From the NCBI GenBank assembly GCA_965601975.1, contig OZ271856.1, positions 3,534,001-3,598,000 of the forward strand: a stretch of DNA of 64,000 nucleotides, written 5' to 3'. Shown here piece after piece: positions 49,270 through 57,030 of this stretch. The translations under genes and the position numbers were made by a program. The DNA is from JANQIO01 sp965601975. GTDB lineage: Bacteria > Pseudomonadota > Gammaproteobacteria > Pseudomonadales > Halieaceae. Within the stretch, counting starts at the first letter, position 1. Each line of letters starts with the position of its first letter. The notes beneath the pieces are model-generated. The model searched no databases and had not been told where the DNA came from. It saw nothing but the letters and a program-made list of their open reading frames with translations.

Positions 49270-50010
49270 ATGGATTTTCTCACACTGCTGGGCATTGTGG
49301 TGGGCCTGGCCGCGATCATCGGGGGCAACATCCTCGAGGGCGGCCATACCGACTCACTGCTCCAGCTTACCGCGTTCGTGATCGTGTTCGGAGGCACCTG
49401 CGGAGCCGTACTGGTGCAGACACCGAAACACATTTTCATGCACGCCATGCGCCGCATCGGCTGGATCTTCATCCCGCCGAGGGAAGACGGCGGCGCCGCC
49501 ATCTCCAAGATTGTCGGCTGGAGCCAGATGGCCCGGAAGGAAGGTCTGTTGAGCCTGCAGAATGCCAGCGAAGAGGAAAAAGACAGCTTCCTGGCCTCGG
49601 GCCTGCAGATGCTGGCAGACGGCAATGAACCCGAGGCGATCCGCGCCGCCCTGGAAATCGAGATCAGCACCATGGAATCCATGGACCTCGGCGCCGCCAA
49701 GGTCTGGGAAGGATTCGGTGGCTACAGCCCCACCATCGGCATCATCGGTGCGGTAATGGGCCTGATTCACGTGATGAACAATCTCAGCGATCCCAGCGCC
49801 CTGGGCCCCGGTATCGCGGTGGCCTTCGTCGCCACCATCTACGGGGTGGGCCTGGCCAACCTGCTTTTCCTGCCCTTTGCCAACAAGCTCAAGGCCATCA
49901 TCAACCAGCGTATGCACTACCGCGAACTGCTGGTAGACGGCCTGGTATACATCGCCGAGGGTGACAACCCGCGAAGTATCGAGACCAAGCTGCAGGGTTA
50001 TCTGCGCTAG
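49270..50010 (+). CDS. motC: MotC, second stator channel subunit
   Basis: The 246-residue protein is a MotA/PomA-family subunit (MDFLTLLGIVVGLAAIIGGNILEGGHTDSLLQLTAFVIVFGGTCGAVLV; GYSPTIGIIGAVMGLIHVMNNLSDPSALGPGIAVAFVATIYGVGLANLLFLPFANKLK) and matches the MotC branch of pseudomonads rather than PomA. It forms a second stator with MotD. In pseudomonads cheYZAB stand between fliA and motC; here the gap is only 32 bases. GACCAGGAG gives a good ribosome-binding site. Confidence 0.94.
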   Translation: MDFLTLLGIVVGLAAIIGGNILEGGHTDSLLQLTAFVIVFGGTCGAVLVQTPKHIFMHAMRRIGWIFIPPREDGGAAISKIVGWSQMARKEGLLSLQNASEEEKDSFLASGLQMLADGNEPEAIRAALEIEISTMESMDLGAAKVWEGFGGYSPTIGIIGAVMGLIHVMNNLSDPSALGPGIAVAFVATIYGVGLANLLFLPFANKLKAIINQRMHYRELLVDGLVYIAEGDNPRSIETKLQGYLR

Positions 50011-50015
50011 CGGTC

Positions 50016-50882
50016 ATGGCCAGGAAAAAGCCCCAGGAGCCCGAAGAAAACCACGAGCGCTGGCTGGTTTCCTACGCGGATTTCATCACCCTGCTGTTCG
50101 CCTTTTTCGTGGTCATGTATTCGGTCTCCTCGGTGAACGAGGGCAAGTACCGGGTGCTGTCCGAGAGCCTCAACTCTGCCTTCAGCCCCGGTGCCGGCTC
50201 CCTGTCACCGCTGTCCATCAGCACCAGTCGCAACCCCTCCGACGGCATGCGCAATGTCAGCGGCCGGCCGGCGCCGATCATGACCCGGCCGCTGATCTTT
50301 CCCATGCAATCCCAGACCGAGGAAGAGGCCAGTGAGGAAGAACGCCTGGCCCAGGCCGGCGAGGAGATGGAAGCGCTGGGAGGCGAAATCACCAAGATGA
50401 TGAGCCGCTACATCGAGGAGGATCTGGTCAATATCCGCCGCGACAAGCTGTGGCTGGAAGTCGAGATCAAGACCAAGCTGCTGTTCACGAGCGGCAGCGC
50501 GCGACCGTCTGCATCGGCCACGCCGGTGCTGCAGCAGCTGGCCGGCTACTTCACCCTGGTGCCAAACCGGATCCAGGTGGAGGGCTACACCGACAACGAA
50601 CCGATCAGCACGCCGCTGTTCCCCTCCAACTGGGAACTCTCCTCGGCCCGGGCGGCGGCGGTGGTGCGGCTGCTGGTGCAATACGGTGTCGCGCCCCAGC
50701 GCCTGGCCTCGGTGGGCTTCGCCGAATTCCGGCCCGTGGCGGACAACGACAGCGCCGAGGGACGCAGTCGCAATCGCCGGGTCGTCATCAAGCTGATGGC
50801 CGATGTGGAGCAAGGCGAAAAGACCGATCTGCGCAGTCTGCAGGCGCTGGAATCCGGCTATCCCGGCATCCATCATGGCTAG
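50016..50882 (+). CDS. motD: MotD, second stator anchor subunit
   Basis: The 288-residue protein has one membrane helix with ion-binding Asp22 (WLVSYADFITLLFAFFVVMYSVSSVNEGKYRVLSESL), a linker, and an OmpA-like domain (LLFTSGSARPSASATPVLQQLAGYF, VEGYTDNEPISTPLFPSNWELSSARAAAVVRLLVQYGV, GRSRNRRVVIKLM). Together with MotC it makes a stator thought to use protons in relatives. It follows motC by five bases. Confidence 0.95.
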   Translation: MARKKPQEPEENHERWLVSYADFITLLFAFFVVMYSVSSVNEGKYRVLSESLNSAFSPGAGSLSPLSISTSRNPSDGMRNVSGRPAPIMTRPLIFPMQSQTEEEASEEERLAQAGEEMEALGGEITKMMSRYIEEDLVNIRRDKLWLEVEIKTKLLFTSGSARPSASATPVLQQLAGYFTLVPNRIQVEGYTDNEPISTPLFPSNWELSSARAAAVVRLLVQYGVAPQRLASVGFAEFRPVADNDSAEGRSRNRRVVIKLMADVEQGEKTDLRSLQALESGYPGIHHG

Positions 50883-50962
50883 TAGTTGCTCACAAACTGG
50901 TCACTGCCCATGGGCGAGAAGTGTGCTAATCTGCGCCCGTCTCAACCAATTCCAACAACAAA

Positions 50963-52402
50963 GTGACTAGCAACAATTGGACTAGACGTAGCGAGCTCTG
51001 CAAGCGTTGCGAACGTCGACCAGACCGATCGCCAGTGCCCGCGAGGACCTGGCATGGGAGCTTTCACGCGCTCCTTTTCCTGGCTCCGGCAACTCTGGCC
51101 CCGGCGGCCTGGTCGCAGGATGCCGACGCGGGCGCTCCCCTGCCCTTTGCACTGATCGCGATTGCCGCGCTGGCGGCACTGGCCCTGTACCTGGCACTCA
51201 AGCTGCGGCGGGAGCGGCAGGCGTGGAAGGCCGAGCGCGAGGCGCTGGCCGACCGTGAGGCGCAGGCCAGGGACGCCATCGATTCCAACCAGGCCAAGAA
51301 CAATTTCCTCGAGCACCTGGGCACCGCCTTCAGGACGCCGCTGAACGTCATTCTCGGCTTTGCCCAGCTGCAGAAGAGCCAGCTCACGCCGGACGCCTCC
51401 CCTGAAACCGTACGCAGGACCGAAGCGACCCTGACCGCAGGCTGGCGCCTGCTGGAGCTGCTCGATGACATCGTCGACATTACCCGCCTCGAGCAGCAGT
51501 CCCTGCACCTCAACGAGGAGGACTGCGCGCTGGACGACGTGATCAGCCACGCCGCGAGCCTGGTTGGCGATGAGGCCCTGGTGGCCGGTGTCAGCGTCGA
51601 TGCCGAGCCCAGTGGCCTGGCGGTTCACGCCGACTACACCCGCCTCAAGCAGATATTCGTCAGCCTGCTGCGCAACGCGGTGCTCTACAACCGCGCCGGC
51701 GGCAGCGTCCGCATCAGCGCGGAACGTGGCCGGGACGGCATGGTCACCTGCCGGGTAGCCGACACCGGCCTGGGCATTGCCGTGGCGGACCGGGACCGGG
51801 TGTTCGAGCCCTTTACCCGCACCAGCACCGGCCAGGAGGTTAACCCGGAAGGCGCCGGCATCGGCCTGCCGCTGGCGCGATTCCTCAGTGAGTTCATGGG
51901 CGGCAGCCTCGATTTCGAATCGGTCGAGGGCGAGGGCACGACCTTCACGCTGGTCCTGAAAGGTTCCGACGCCGAGGCCGGCGAGGTCAGCGCGGCCACC
52001 GCCGAAGCGACCCAGACGCCGCCCAGCAAACCGATTTCCGTGGTCTACGTGGAAGACCACCGGGCCAGCCTGGACCTGATGATGGCCATCCTCGAACCGC
52101 TGGAGAACGTCGAACTGTTGACGGCCACCAACGCCGAGGCTGGCCTTGAACTGATCGCGGCACACAGGCCCGACCTGGTCCTGCTGGACATCAACCTGGC
52201 GGGCATGGACGGTATCACCGCCGCTCGCGAGCTCAAGGCCAACCCCGAGCTGCAGCACATCCCGCTGGTGGCCCTCAGTGCGGATGCCACCGAGGGCCAG
52301 ATCCAGGAAGCCCTGGATGCCGGCTTCTCCCGCTACCTGGCCAAGCCGCTGGACATCGACCAGCTCTGGCGAATTCTCGGCGATATCTCGCGCAACGCTT
52401 GA
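50963..52402 (+). CDS. Hybrid sensor kinase-receiver protein with a degenerate H-box
   Basis: The ~479-residue protein has an N-terminal leader plus a membrane helix (LPFALIAIAALAALALYLALKL), a short coiled linker, a HisKA-like domain, a HATPase domain (FVSLLRNAVLYNR, VADTGLGI, GAGIGLPLARFL) and a C-terminal receiver with Asp409 (LVLLDINLAGMDG) and Lys in YLAKPLD. In the H-box, FLEHLGTAFRTPLN, the position of the phospho-accepting His is Thr121 and the following Glu is Ala. Autophosphorylation in the normal way is therefore not expected. The GTG start at 50963 has no clear ribosome-binding site and is uncertain. It lies between motD and fleQ, where chemotaxis partition genes stand in pseudomonads. 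Its input and role are unknown. Confidence 0.8.
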   Translation: MTSNNWTRRSELCKRCERRPDRSPVPARTWHGSFHALLFLAPATLAPAAWSQDADAGAPLPFALIAIAALAALALYLALKLRRERQAWKAEREALADREAQARDAIDSNQAKNNFLEHLGTAFRTPLNVILGFAQLQKSQLTPDASPETVRRTEATLTAGWRLLELLDDIVDITRLEQQSLHLNEEDCALDDVISHAASLVGDEALVAGVSVDAEPSGLAVHADYTRLKQIFVSLLRNAVLYNRAGGSVRISAERGRDGMVTCRVADTGLGIAVADRDRVFEPFTRTSTGQEVNPEGAGIGLPLARFLSEFMGGSLDFESVEGEGTTFTLVLKGSDAEAGEVSAATAEATQTPPSKPISVVYVEDHRASLDLMMAILEPLENVELLTATNAEAGLELIAAHRPDLVLLDINLAGMDGITAARELKANPELQHIPLVALSADATEGQIQEALDAGFSRYLAKPLDIDQLWRILGDISRNA

Positions 52403-52411
52403 GTTATAAAA

Positions 52412-52437
52412 CAGGGTGTCGGAATTTCGACGCCCTG
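52412..52437. terminator. Inverted repeat after the hybrid kinase, possible terminator
   Basis: Ten-bp stem CAGGGTGTCG/CGACGCCCTG (one G-T pair) with a six-base loop, ten bases beyond the kinase stop. No long T-run follows on the plus strand, so termination there may need Rho; TGTTTT follows on the minus strand. Confidence 0.45.
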
Positions 52438-52455
52438 CAGATTGCCAACAAAAGT

Positions 52456-52484
52456 TTGACGCGTTCGTTTTTTTGACGCATATT
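52456..52484 (+). promoter_or_regulatory. Sigma-70-like promoter of fleQ
   Basis: TTGACG-N17-CATATT, with five of six and four of six matches to consensus and ideal spacing, in an AT-rich patch 32 bases before the fleQ start. This fits a master regulator expressed by the housekeeping sigma factor. Confidence 0.68.
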
Positions 52485-52515
52485 CAATCGCTCGTCCCCA
52501 GCGAACAGAATAAAA

Positions 52516-53922
52516 ATGTCCGAGACGCTACTCCTGGTATCCACAGATGCCGCCGTCACCGGTGAGTTGGAGACTATCGTCAAATTTTTGGGCCATGAGC
52601 TCGAAACCGTCAAAGGGACACGCGAGTTATTCCAGGCGCCGCGCAGGCGCTCCTACGCCCTGGCCATTCTCAATCTCAACGCCAGCCGCGACATGCGCGA
52701 GGCCATCGGGCATTTCGAAGCCAACGCCAAGGGCATGCCGCTGTTTGCCCTGCCCACTGCCGGCGATGACAGCGCCGTCGCCCTGGCGCCGGGCCTGACC
52801 GGCACGATCCAGTACCCTTTCAGTTACCGCAACCTGCTGGGCACGATCCGCGACACGCTGGCCGGCGACGAACAGGCGCGGCGGCCCGCCGGCGCTTCGC
52901 GGGAACTGATCGGCGAGAGCGACGCCATCCGCGAGATCCAGGCCCTGTCCGGCCAGGTGGCCAAGACCGACTCCAACGTGCTGCTGCTGGGTGAATCCGG
53001 CACCGGCAAGGAGGTCGTGGCGCGGACCATCCACAACCAGTCGCTGCGAGCCGAGCACCCCTTCGTGGCGGTGAACTGCGGCGCCATCCCCGCGGACCTG
53101 CTGGAGTCGGAGCTGTTTGGACACGAAAAGGGCGCCTTTACCGGCGCCACATCCTCCCGCCGCGGGCGCTTCGAGCTGGCGGCGGGCGGCACGCTGTTTC
53201 TCGATGAAATCGGCGATATGCCCATGGACATGCAGGTCAAGCTGCTGCGGGTCCTGCAGGAGAACCTGTTCGAGCGGGTCGGCGGCAACAAGCCGATCGT
53301 CAACTCGGCGCGCATCATTGCCGCCACCCACCAGGACCTGGAGCAAAAGGTCGATGAGGGCACGTTCCGGCTGGATCTCTTCTATCGCCTGAACGTATTC
53401 CCGATCGACCTGGCACCCCTGCGAGAGCGGCCCGAGGACATTCCCCACCTGGTCAAGGAATTCGTGCTGCGGCTGGAGCTGGAAAAACAGCTGCCGGTGG
53501 AAATCGACGACGAGGCTATCGAGGTCATCTGTCGCCACCCGCTGCCGGGCAACGTCCGTGAACTGGAAAACCTGATCGAACGCCTTGCCATCCTGCATCC
53601 CGCGGGCCGCGTCGGCGTCGGCCAGCTACCCAGCCGCTACCGGACCACTTCCGCAGAACCGACCCAGCGGCCGACACTGACCGCCGTATCCGACCCGGCA
53701 CCGTCTCCGGACCCGCGGGATATCCTGCTGGACAGCAATCCCGCCCTGCCGGAAGACGGGATGAACCTCAAGCAGCACCTCGCCTCCATCGAGCGCGACC
53801 TGGTGATCGCCGCCCTCGACCAGAACAACTGGGTCGTCGCCAAGGCCGCCAAGCAGCTGGGGCTGCAGCGCACCACGCTGGTTGAGAAGATGCGCAAGCT
53901 CGAAATCAGCAAATCCGCCTGA
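52516..53922 (+). CDS. fleQ: FleQ/FlrA, sigma-54-dependent flagellar master regulator
   Basis: The 468-residue protein has an N-terminal FleQ-type receiver-like domain without a phospho-acceptor Asp, an AAA+ domain with Walker A GESGTGKE at 159-166, the sigma-54 contact loop GAFTGA at 206-211, GGTLFLDEIGDMP, and the Fis-type helix-turn-helix (ALDQNNWVVAKAAKQLGLQRTTLVEKMRKL). It activates early flagellar promoters such as fleSR, fliE and flhA. The segment equivalent to the LFRS c-di-GMP motif of Pseudomonas FleQ reads ASRE, closer in spirit to Vibrio FlrA, which keeps the Arg. Confidence 0.96.
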   Translation: MSETLLLVSTDAAVTGELETIVKFLGHELETVKGTRELFQAPRRRSYALAILNLNASRDMREAIGHFEANAKGMPLFALPTAGDDSAVALAPGLTGTIQYPFSYRNLLGTIRDTLAGDEQARRPAGASRELIGESDAIREIQALSGQVAKTDSNVLLLGESGTGKEVVARTIHNQSLRAEHPFVAVNCGAIPADLLESELFGHEKGAFTGATSSRRGRFELAAGGTLFLDEIGDMPMDMQVKLLRVLQENLFERVGGNKPIVNSARIIAATHQDLEQKVDEGTFRLDLFYRLNVFPIDLAPLRERPEDIPHLVKEFVLRLELEKQLPVEIDDEAIEVICRHPLPGNVRELENLIERLAILHPAGRVGVGQLPSRYRTTSAEPTQRPTLTAVSDPAPSPDPRDILLDSNPALPEDGMNLKQHLASIERDLVIAALDQNNWVVAKAAKQLGLQRTTLVEKMRKLEISKSA

Positions 53923-54014
53923 TTCCGTCAAAAAACCTCTCGCCGGCGGCGCCTGTCGCCAAAATCTTGACTCAATAAGCCCCTGAAACCGCCATTTCGC
54001 GGGCTATCGCCTGT

Positions 54015-54029
54015 TGGCACGAATTCTGC
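54015..54029 (+). promoter_or_regulatory. Sigma-54 promoter of fleSR
   Basis: TGGCACGAATTCTGC has one mismatch to TGGCACG-N4-TTGC and correct spacing; it lies 45 bases before fleS. It is the expected FleQ target. Confidence 0.88.
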
Positions 54030-54073
54030 AAGTACTGGTGTGAAGTCATCAGATTGGCAGCGTTTGAGCGAAC

Positions 54074-55270
54074 ATGACCATGGACAGCCCACAGCTTAGA
54101 GCACCGGATGCGGCATCGCCGGTAACCCACCTGCAGCTCGAGCAGGTGTTCACGGAATTCAACCGGGTATCCGCGGAACTGGGCGAAGCCTGGGGCGACC
54201 TGGAACGTCGCGTCGCCCATCTCAGCGCGGAACTGACCGCGGCTCGCTCTGCACGGCTCAGCGAACTGGCCGCCAAGGAGACGCTGGCCAACAAACTGAC
54301 CGCCCTGATGGACGCCATGCCCGCCGGCGTGGTGGTCATCGACAGCATGGGCAGGATCGAGGATATGAACCCGGCCGCGACCGCGATGCTGGGCAGCGAC
54401 CTCTGCGGGCGCCGCTGGGAGGCGGTACTGGCGTCGGTGATGGTTCGCGACAGCGGGTCCGGCGAAGCCGAGTTTGACGCCCTCAACGGCCGACGCCTGA
54501 CCCTCGCCTACGCCATGCTGGCGGACAACAGCTCCCGCATTGCCCTGCTCAACGATATCAGCGAGAGCCACCGCCTGCGCCAGCTGGTGGAGCGCGAGGA
54601 GCGACTGCGCGAGCTGGGCGACATGGCCGCCCGCCTCGCCCACCAGCTGCGCACGCCGCTCAGCTCGGCCATGCTGTACCTGTCACAGCTGGCTTCACCC
54701 GAACAAACCGTGCGCGCGCCGGAAGTCAGCGCCCGCGCCATGGAACGCCTGCGCCAGATCGAGCGCCAGATCGAAGGCATGCTGCGCTTTATCCGCGGCA
54801 GCGAGGACAGCCTCGAATCCATCAGCCTGTCACAGCTGGTCCGCGAGACCGCAGACGCACTGGCTCCCCAGCTGGACCGCGCCGGTGCCAGCCTGTTCCT
54901 GGACTGCCCCGACAACGGCCCGGTCATCCGCGGCCAGCGGGAAATCCTGCAGAACGCCCTCAGCAACCTGCTGGACAATGCACTGGCCAGCTGCGCCGTT
55001 GCGCCGCAGATCGCCATCACGCTGGAAGCCCGGGACAACGGCATCCGCTTGTCGGTTAGCGACAACGGCGTGGGCATCGACCCGGAACTGGAGGCAAGGA
55101 TCTTCGAGCCCTGGTTCACCACCCGGGTCAACGGCACCGGACTGGGGCTGGCCGTAGTCGCCAGCGCGGCGGAAGCCCACGGCGGCAAAGTCGAGATCAC
55201 CCATCCCGAAGGTGGCGGCAGCTGCTTCACCCTGGTTTTCCCACAACACCTGGAAAAGGCATCTTCATGA
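54074..55270 (+). CDS. fleS: FleS/FlrB, cytoplasmic PAS histidine kinase
   Basis: The 398-residue soluble kinase has a coiled N-terminus (about 15-75), a PAS domain (about 77-165; LMDAMPAGVVVIDSMGRIEDMNPAATAMLG), an H-box with His190 (ARLAHQLRTPLSSAMLYLSQL) and a HATPase domain (ALSNLLDNALASC, VSDNGVGID, NGTGLGLAVVASAAEAHGG). It phosphorylates FleR to start hook-basal-body genes. It overlaps fleR by four bases. No membrane segment is seen. Confidence 0.95.
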   Translation: MTMDSPQLRAPDAASPVTHLQLEQVFTEFNRVSAELGEAWGDLERRVAHLSAELTAARSARLSELAAKETLANKLTALMDAMPAGVVVIDSMGRIEDMNPAATAMLGSDLCGRRWEAVLASVMVRDSGSGEAEFDALNGRRLTLAYAMLADNSSRIALLNDISESHRLRQLVEREERLRELGDMAARLAHQLRTPLSSAMLYLSQLASPEQTVRAPEVSARAMERLRQIERQIEGMLRFIRGSEDSLESISLSQLVRETADALAPQLDRAGASLFLDCPDNGPVIRGQREILQNALSNLLDNALASCAVAPQIAITLEARDNGIRLSVSDNGVGIDPELEARIFEPWFTTRVNGTGLGLAVVASAAEAHGGKVEITHPEGGGSCFTLVFPQHLEKASS

Positions 55271-56631
55271 ACAAGGAACAAACCATCCTGGTAGTCGAGG
55301 ACGACGATGCCCTGCGCGATGTGCTGGGCGAGACGCTGGAAATGGGTGGCTATGAAGTCGCCCGCGCCGGCAACGGCGAAGAGGCCCTGGCGGTGCTCGG
55401 CAAGATCCGGCCCGCACTGATCCTCTCGGACGTACAGATGCCTCGCATGGACGGCCTGGAACTGCTGGACGCCTGCCGCGAGGAATACCCGGAGGCCCCG
55501 TTCGTACTGATGACTGCCTTCGGCGACGTGGAGGCGGCAGTGACCGCCATGCGCCGCGGCGCCGTCGACTTCCTCGCCAAGCCCTTCGAGGCGGCAAAGC
55601 TGCTGGAGCTGGTCGCGAGCCTCGCACCCGCTCCCGCCGAGGAAGGCCAGCCGGTGTTTGCCGACCAGGCCAGCAACTCTGTGGCGGAGCTTGCGCTGCG
55701 AGTCGCCCGCACCGATGCGTCCATCGTCATCAGCGGCGAGTCCGGCGTGGGCAAGGAAGTCTTTGCCCGGCTGATTCACGCCCACTCGGTCCGCGGCGAC
55801 CAGCCCTTTGTGGCCATCAACTGCGCGGCCATTCCCGAATCCATGCTCGAGTCGATCCTGTTCGGCTACGAGAAAGGGGCCTTCACCGGCGCTTACACCG
55901 CCCGTGCAGGCAAGTTCGAACAGGCCAACGGCGGCACCCTGCTGCTGGACGAGATTTCAGAAATGGACCTGGCCCTGCAGGCCAAGCTGCTGCGCGTACT
56001 GCAGGAGCGCGAGGTGGAGCGCCTCGGCGGCAAGCAGCCCATGGACCTGGACATCCGGGTACTGGCCACCACCAACCGCGACCTGGCGGCGGAAGTGGCC
56101 GCGGGCAATTTCCGCGAGGACCTGTTCTACCGGCTCAACGTTTTTCCGCTGCAGATCCCGCCGCTGCGGGAGCGCCGCGACGACATCCTGCCCATGTGCC
56201 GACGCTTCATGCAGGAAATGGCGCCCGGCGAGGGCATCGACATCGACCCCTTCGCCGAGCAGCTGCTGCTCAATTACCACTGGCCCGGCAATGTGCGCGA
56301 ACTGCACAACGTAATCCAGCGGGCCCTGATCCTGCGCAACGGCCAGACCGTGGGCGCCGGGTCCATCCTGTTCGAGCCCGCCTCCACCGGCGCGACTCCC
56401 GCTCCGGCGGAGCCCGTCGCCGACAACGACTGCGGCGGCGAGACCGGCGATGCGCTGGCCGACGATCTCAAGACACGGGAGATGGAACTGATCATACAGA
56501 CCCTTAACGCCGAGAACGGCAGCCGCAAGGAGACCGCCGCCAAGCTGGGCATCAGCCCGCGCACGCTGCGCTACAAGCTGGCCCGCTTCCGCGAGCAGGG
56601 TGTGAACATTCCGGGCACTGTCAGCGCCTGA
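55267..56631 (+). CDS. fleR: FleR/FlrC, sigma-54-dependent response regulator
   Basis: The 454-residue protein has a receiver domain with Asp55 (LILSDVQMPRMDG), an AAA+ domain with a Walker A-like SGESGVGKE, GAFTGA at 204-209, GGTLLLDEISEMD, and a C-terminal Fis-type helix (TLNAENGSRKETAAKLGISPRTLRYKLARFREQGV). It activates middle-class sigma-54 promoters. fliE follows after 25 bases. Confidence 0.95.
   Translation: MNKEQTILVVEDDDALRDVLGETLEMGGYEVARAGNGEEALAVLGKIRPALILSDVQMPRMDGLELLDACREEYPEAPFVLMTAFGDVEAAVTAMRRGAVDFLAKPFEAAKLLELVASLAPAPAEEGQPVFADQASNSVAELALRVARTDASIVISGESGVGKEVFARLIHAHSVRGDQPFVAINCAAIPESMLESILFGYEKGAFTGAYTARAGKFEQANGGTLLLDEISEMDLALQAKLLRVLQEREVERLGGKQPMDLDIRVLATTNRDLAAEVAAGNFREDLFYRLNVFPLQIPPLRERRDDILPMCRRFMQEMAPGEGIDIDPFAEQLLLNYHWPGNVRELHNVIQRALILRNGQTVGAGSILFEPASTGATPAPAEPVADNDCGGETGDALADDLKTREMELIIQTLNAENGSRKETAAKLGISPRTLRYKLARFREQGVNIPGTVSA
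56613..56627 (+). promoter_or_regulatory. Possible weak sigma-54 promoter of fliE
   Basis: GGGCACTGTCAGCGC keeps GG and GC at the right spacing but has four mismatches to the consensus. It overlaps the end of fleR, ~30 bases before fliE. fliE is sigma-54-dependent in pseudomonads and vibrios, which is the main support. Confidence 0.35.
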
Positions 56632-56656
56632 ATTGCATTAAGGAGAGACGCAGACC

Positions 56657-57004
56657 ATGAACAGTGTAAACAACGCGAGTGTCGAAAACGTGCTGGCGCA
56701 GATGCGCGCCCTGACCGATGCGGCGAAGTCGACATCGGCCGGCGATACCTCGGCCGCTGGCAGCGCCACCGCCGCCAACGGACCCGAGTTTGCCAACCTG
56801 TTGAAGAACTCCCTCGACCAGGTCAACGAGCTGCAGTCTGAAGCCAAGGCCATGAAAACCGCATTCGAGACCGGCAGCGAGAACGTGAGCCTGCCGGAGG
56901 TCATGGTCGCGGTGCAGAAAGCGTCCGTGTCCTTCGAGGCCGTGACCCAGGTGAGGAACCGCCTGCTGTCGGCCTACCAGGAAGTCATGAACATGCAGGT
57001 TTGA
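56657..57004 (+). CDS. fliE: FliE, MS-ring/rod junction protein
   Basis: The 115-residue protein matches FliE at its C-terminus (GPEFANLLKNSLDQVNELQSEAKAMKTAFETGSENVSLPEVMVAVQKASVSFEAVTQVRNRLLSAYQEVMNMQV). It joins the MS ring to the rod and is the first exported subunit. It has AAGGAGAG upstream. Confidence 0.96.
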   Translation: MNSVNNASVENVLAQMRALTDAAKSTSAGDTSAAGSATAANGPEFANLLKNSLDQVNELQSEAKAMKTAFETGSENVSLPEVMVAVQKASVSFEAVTQVRNRLLSAYQEVMNMQV

Positions 57005-57030
57005 TCGCCAACCGCCGGAACTGAGAGATC

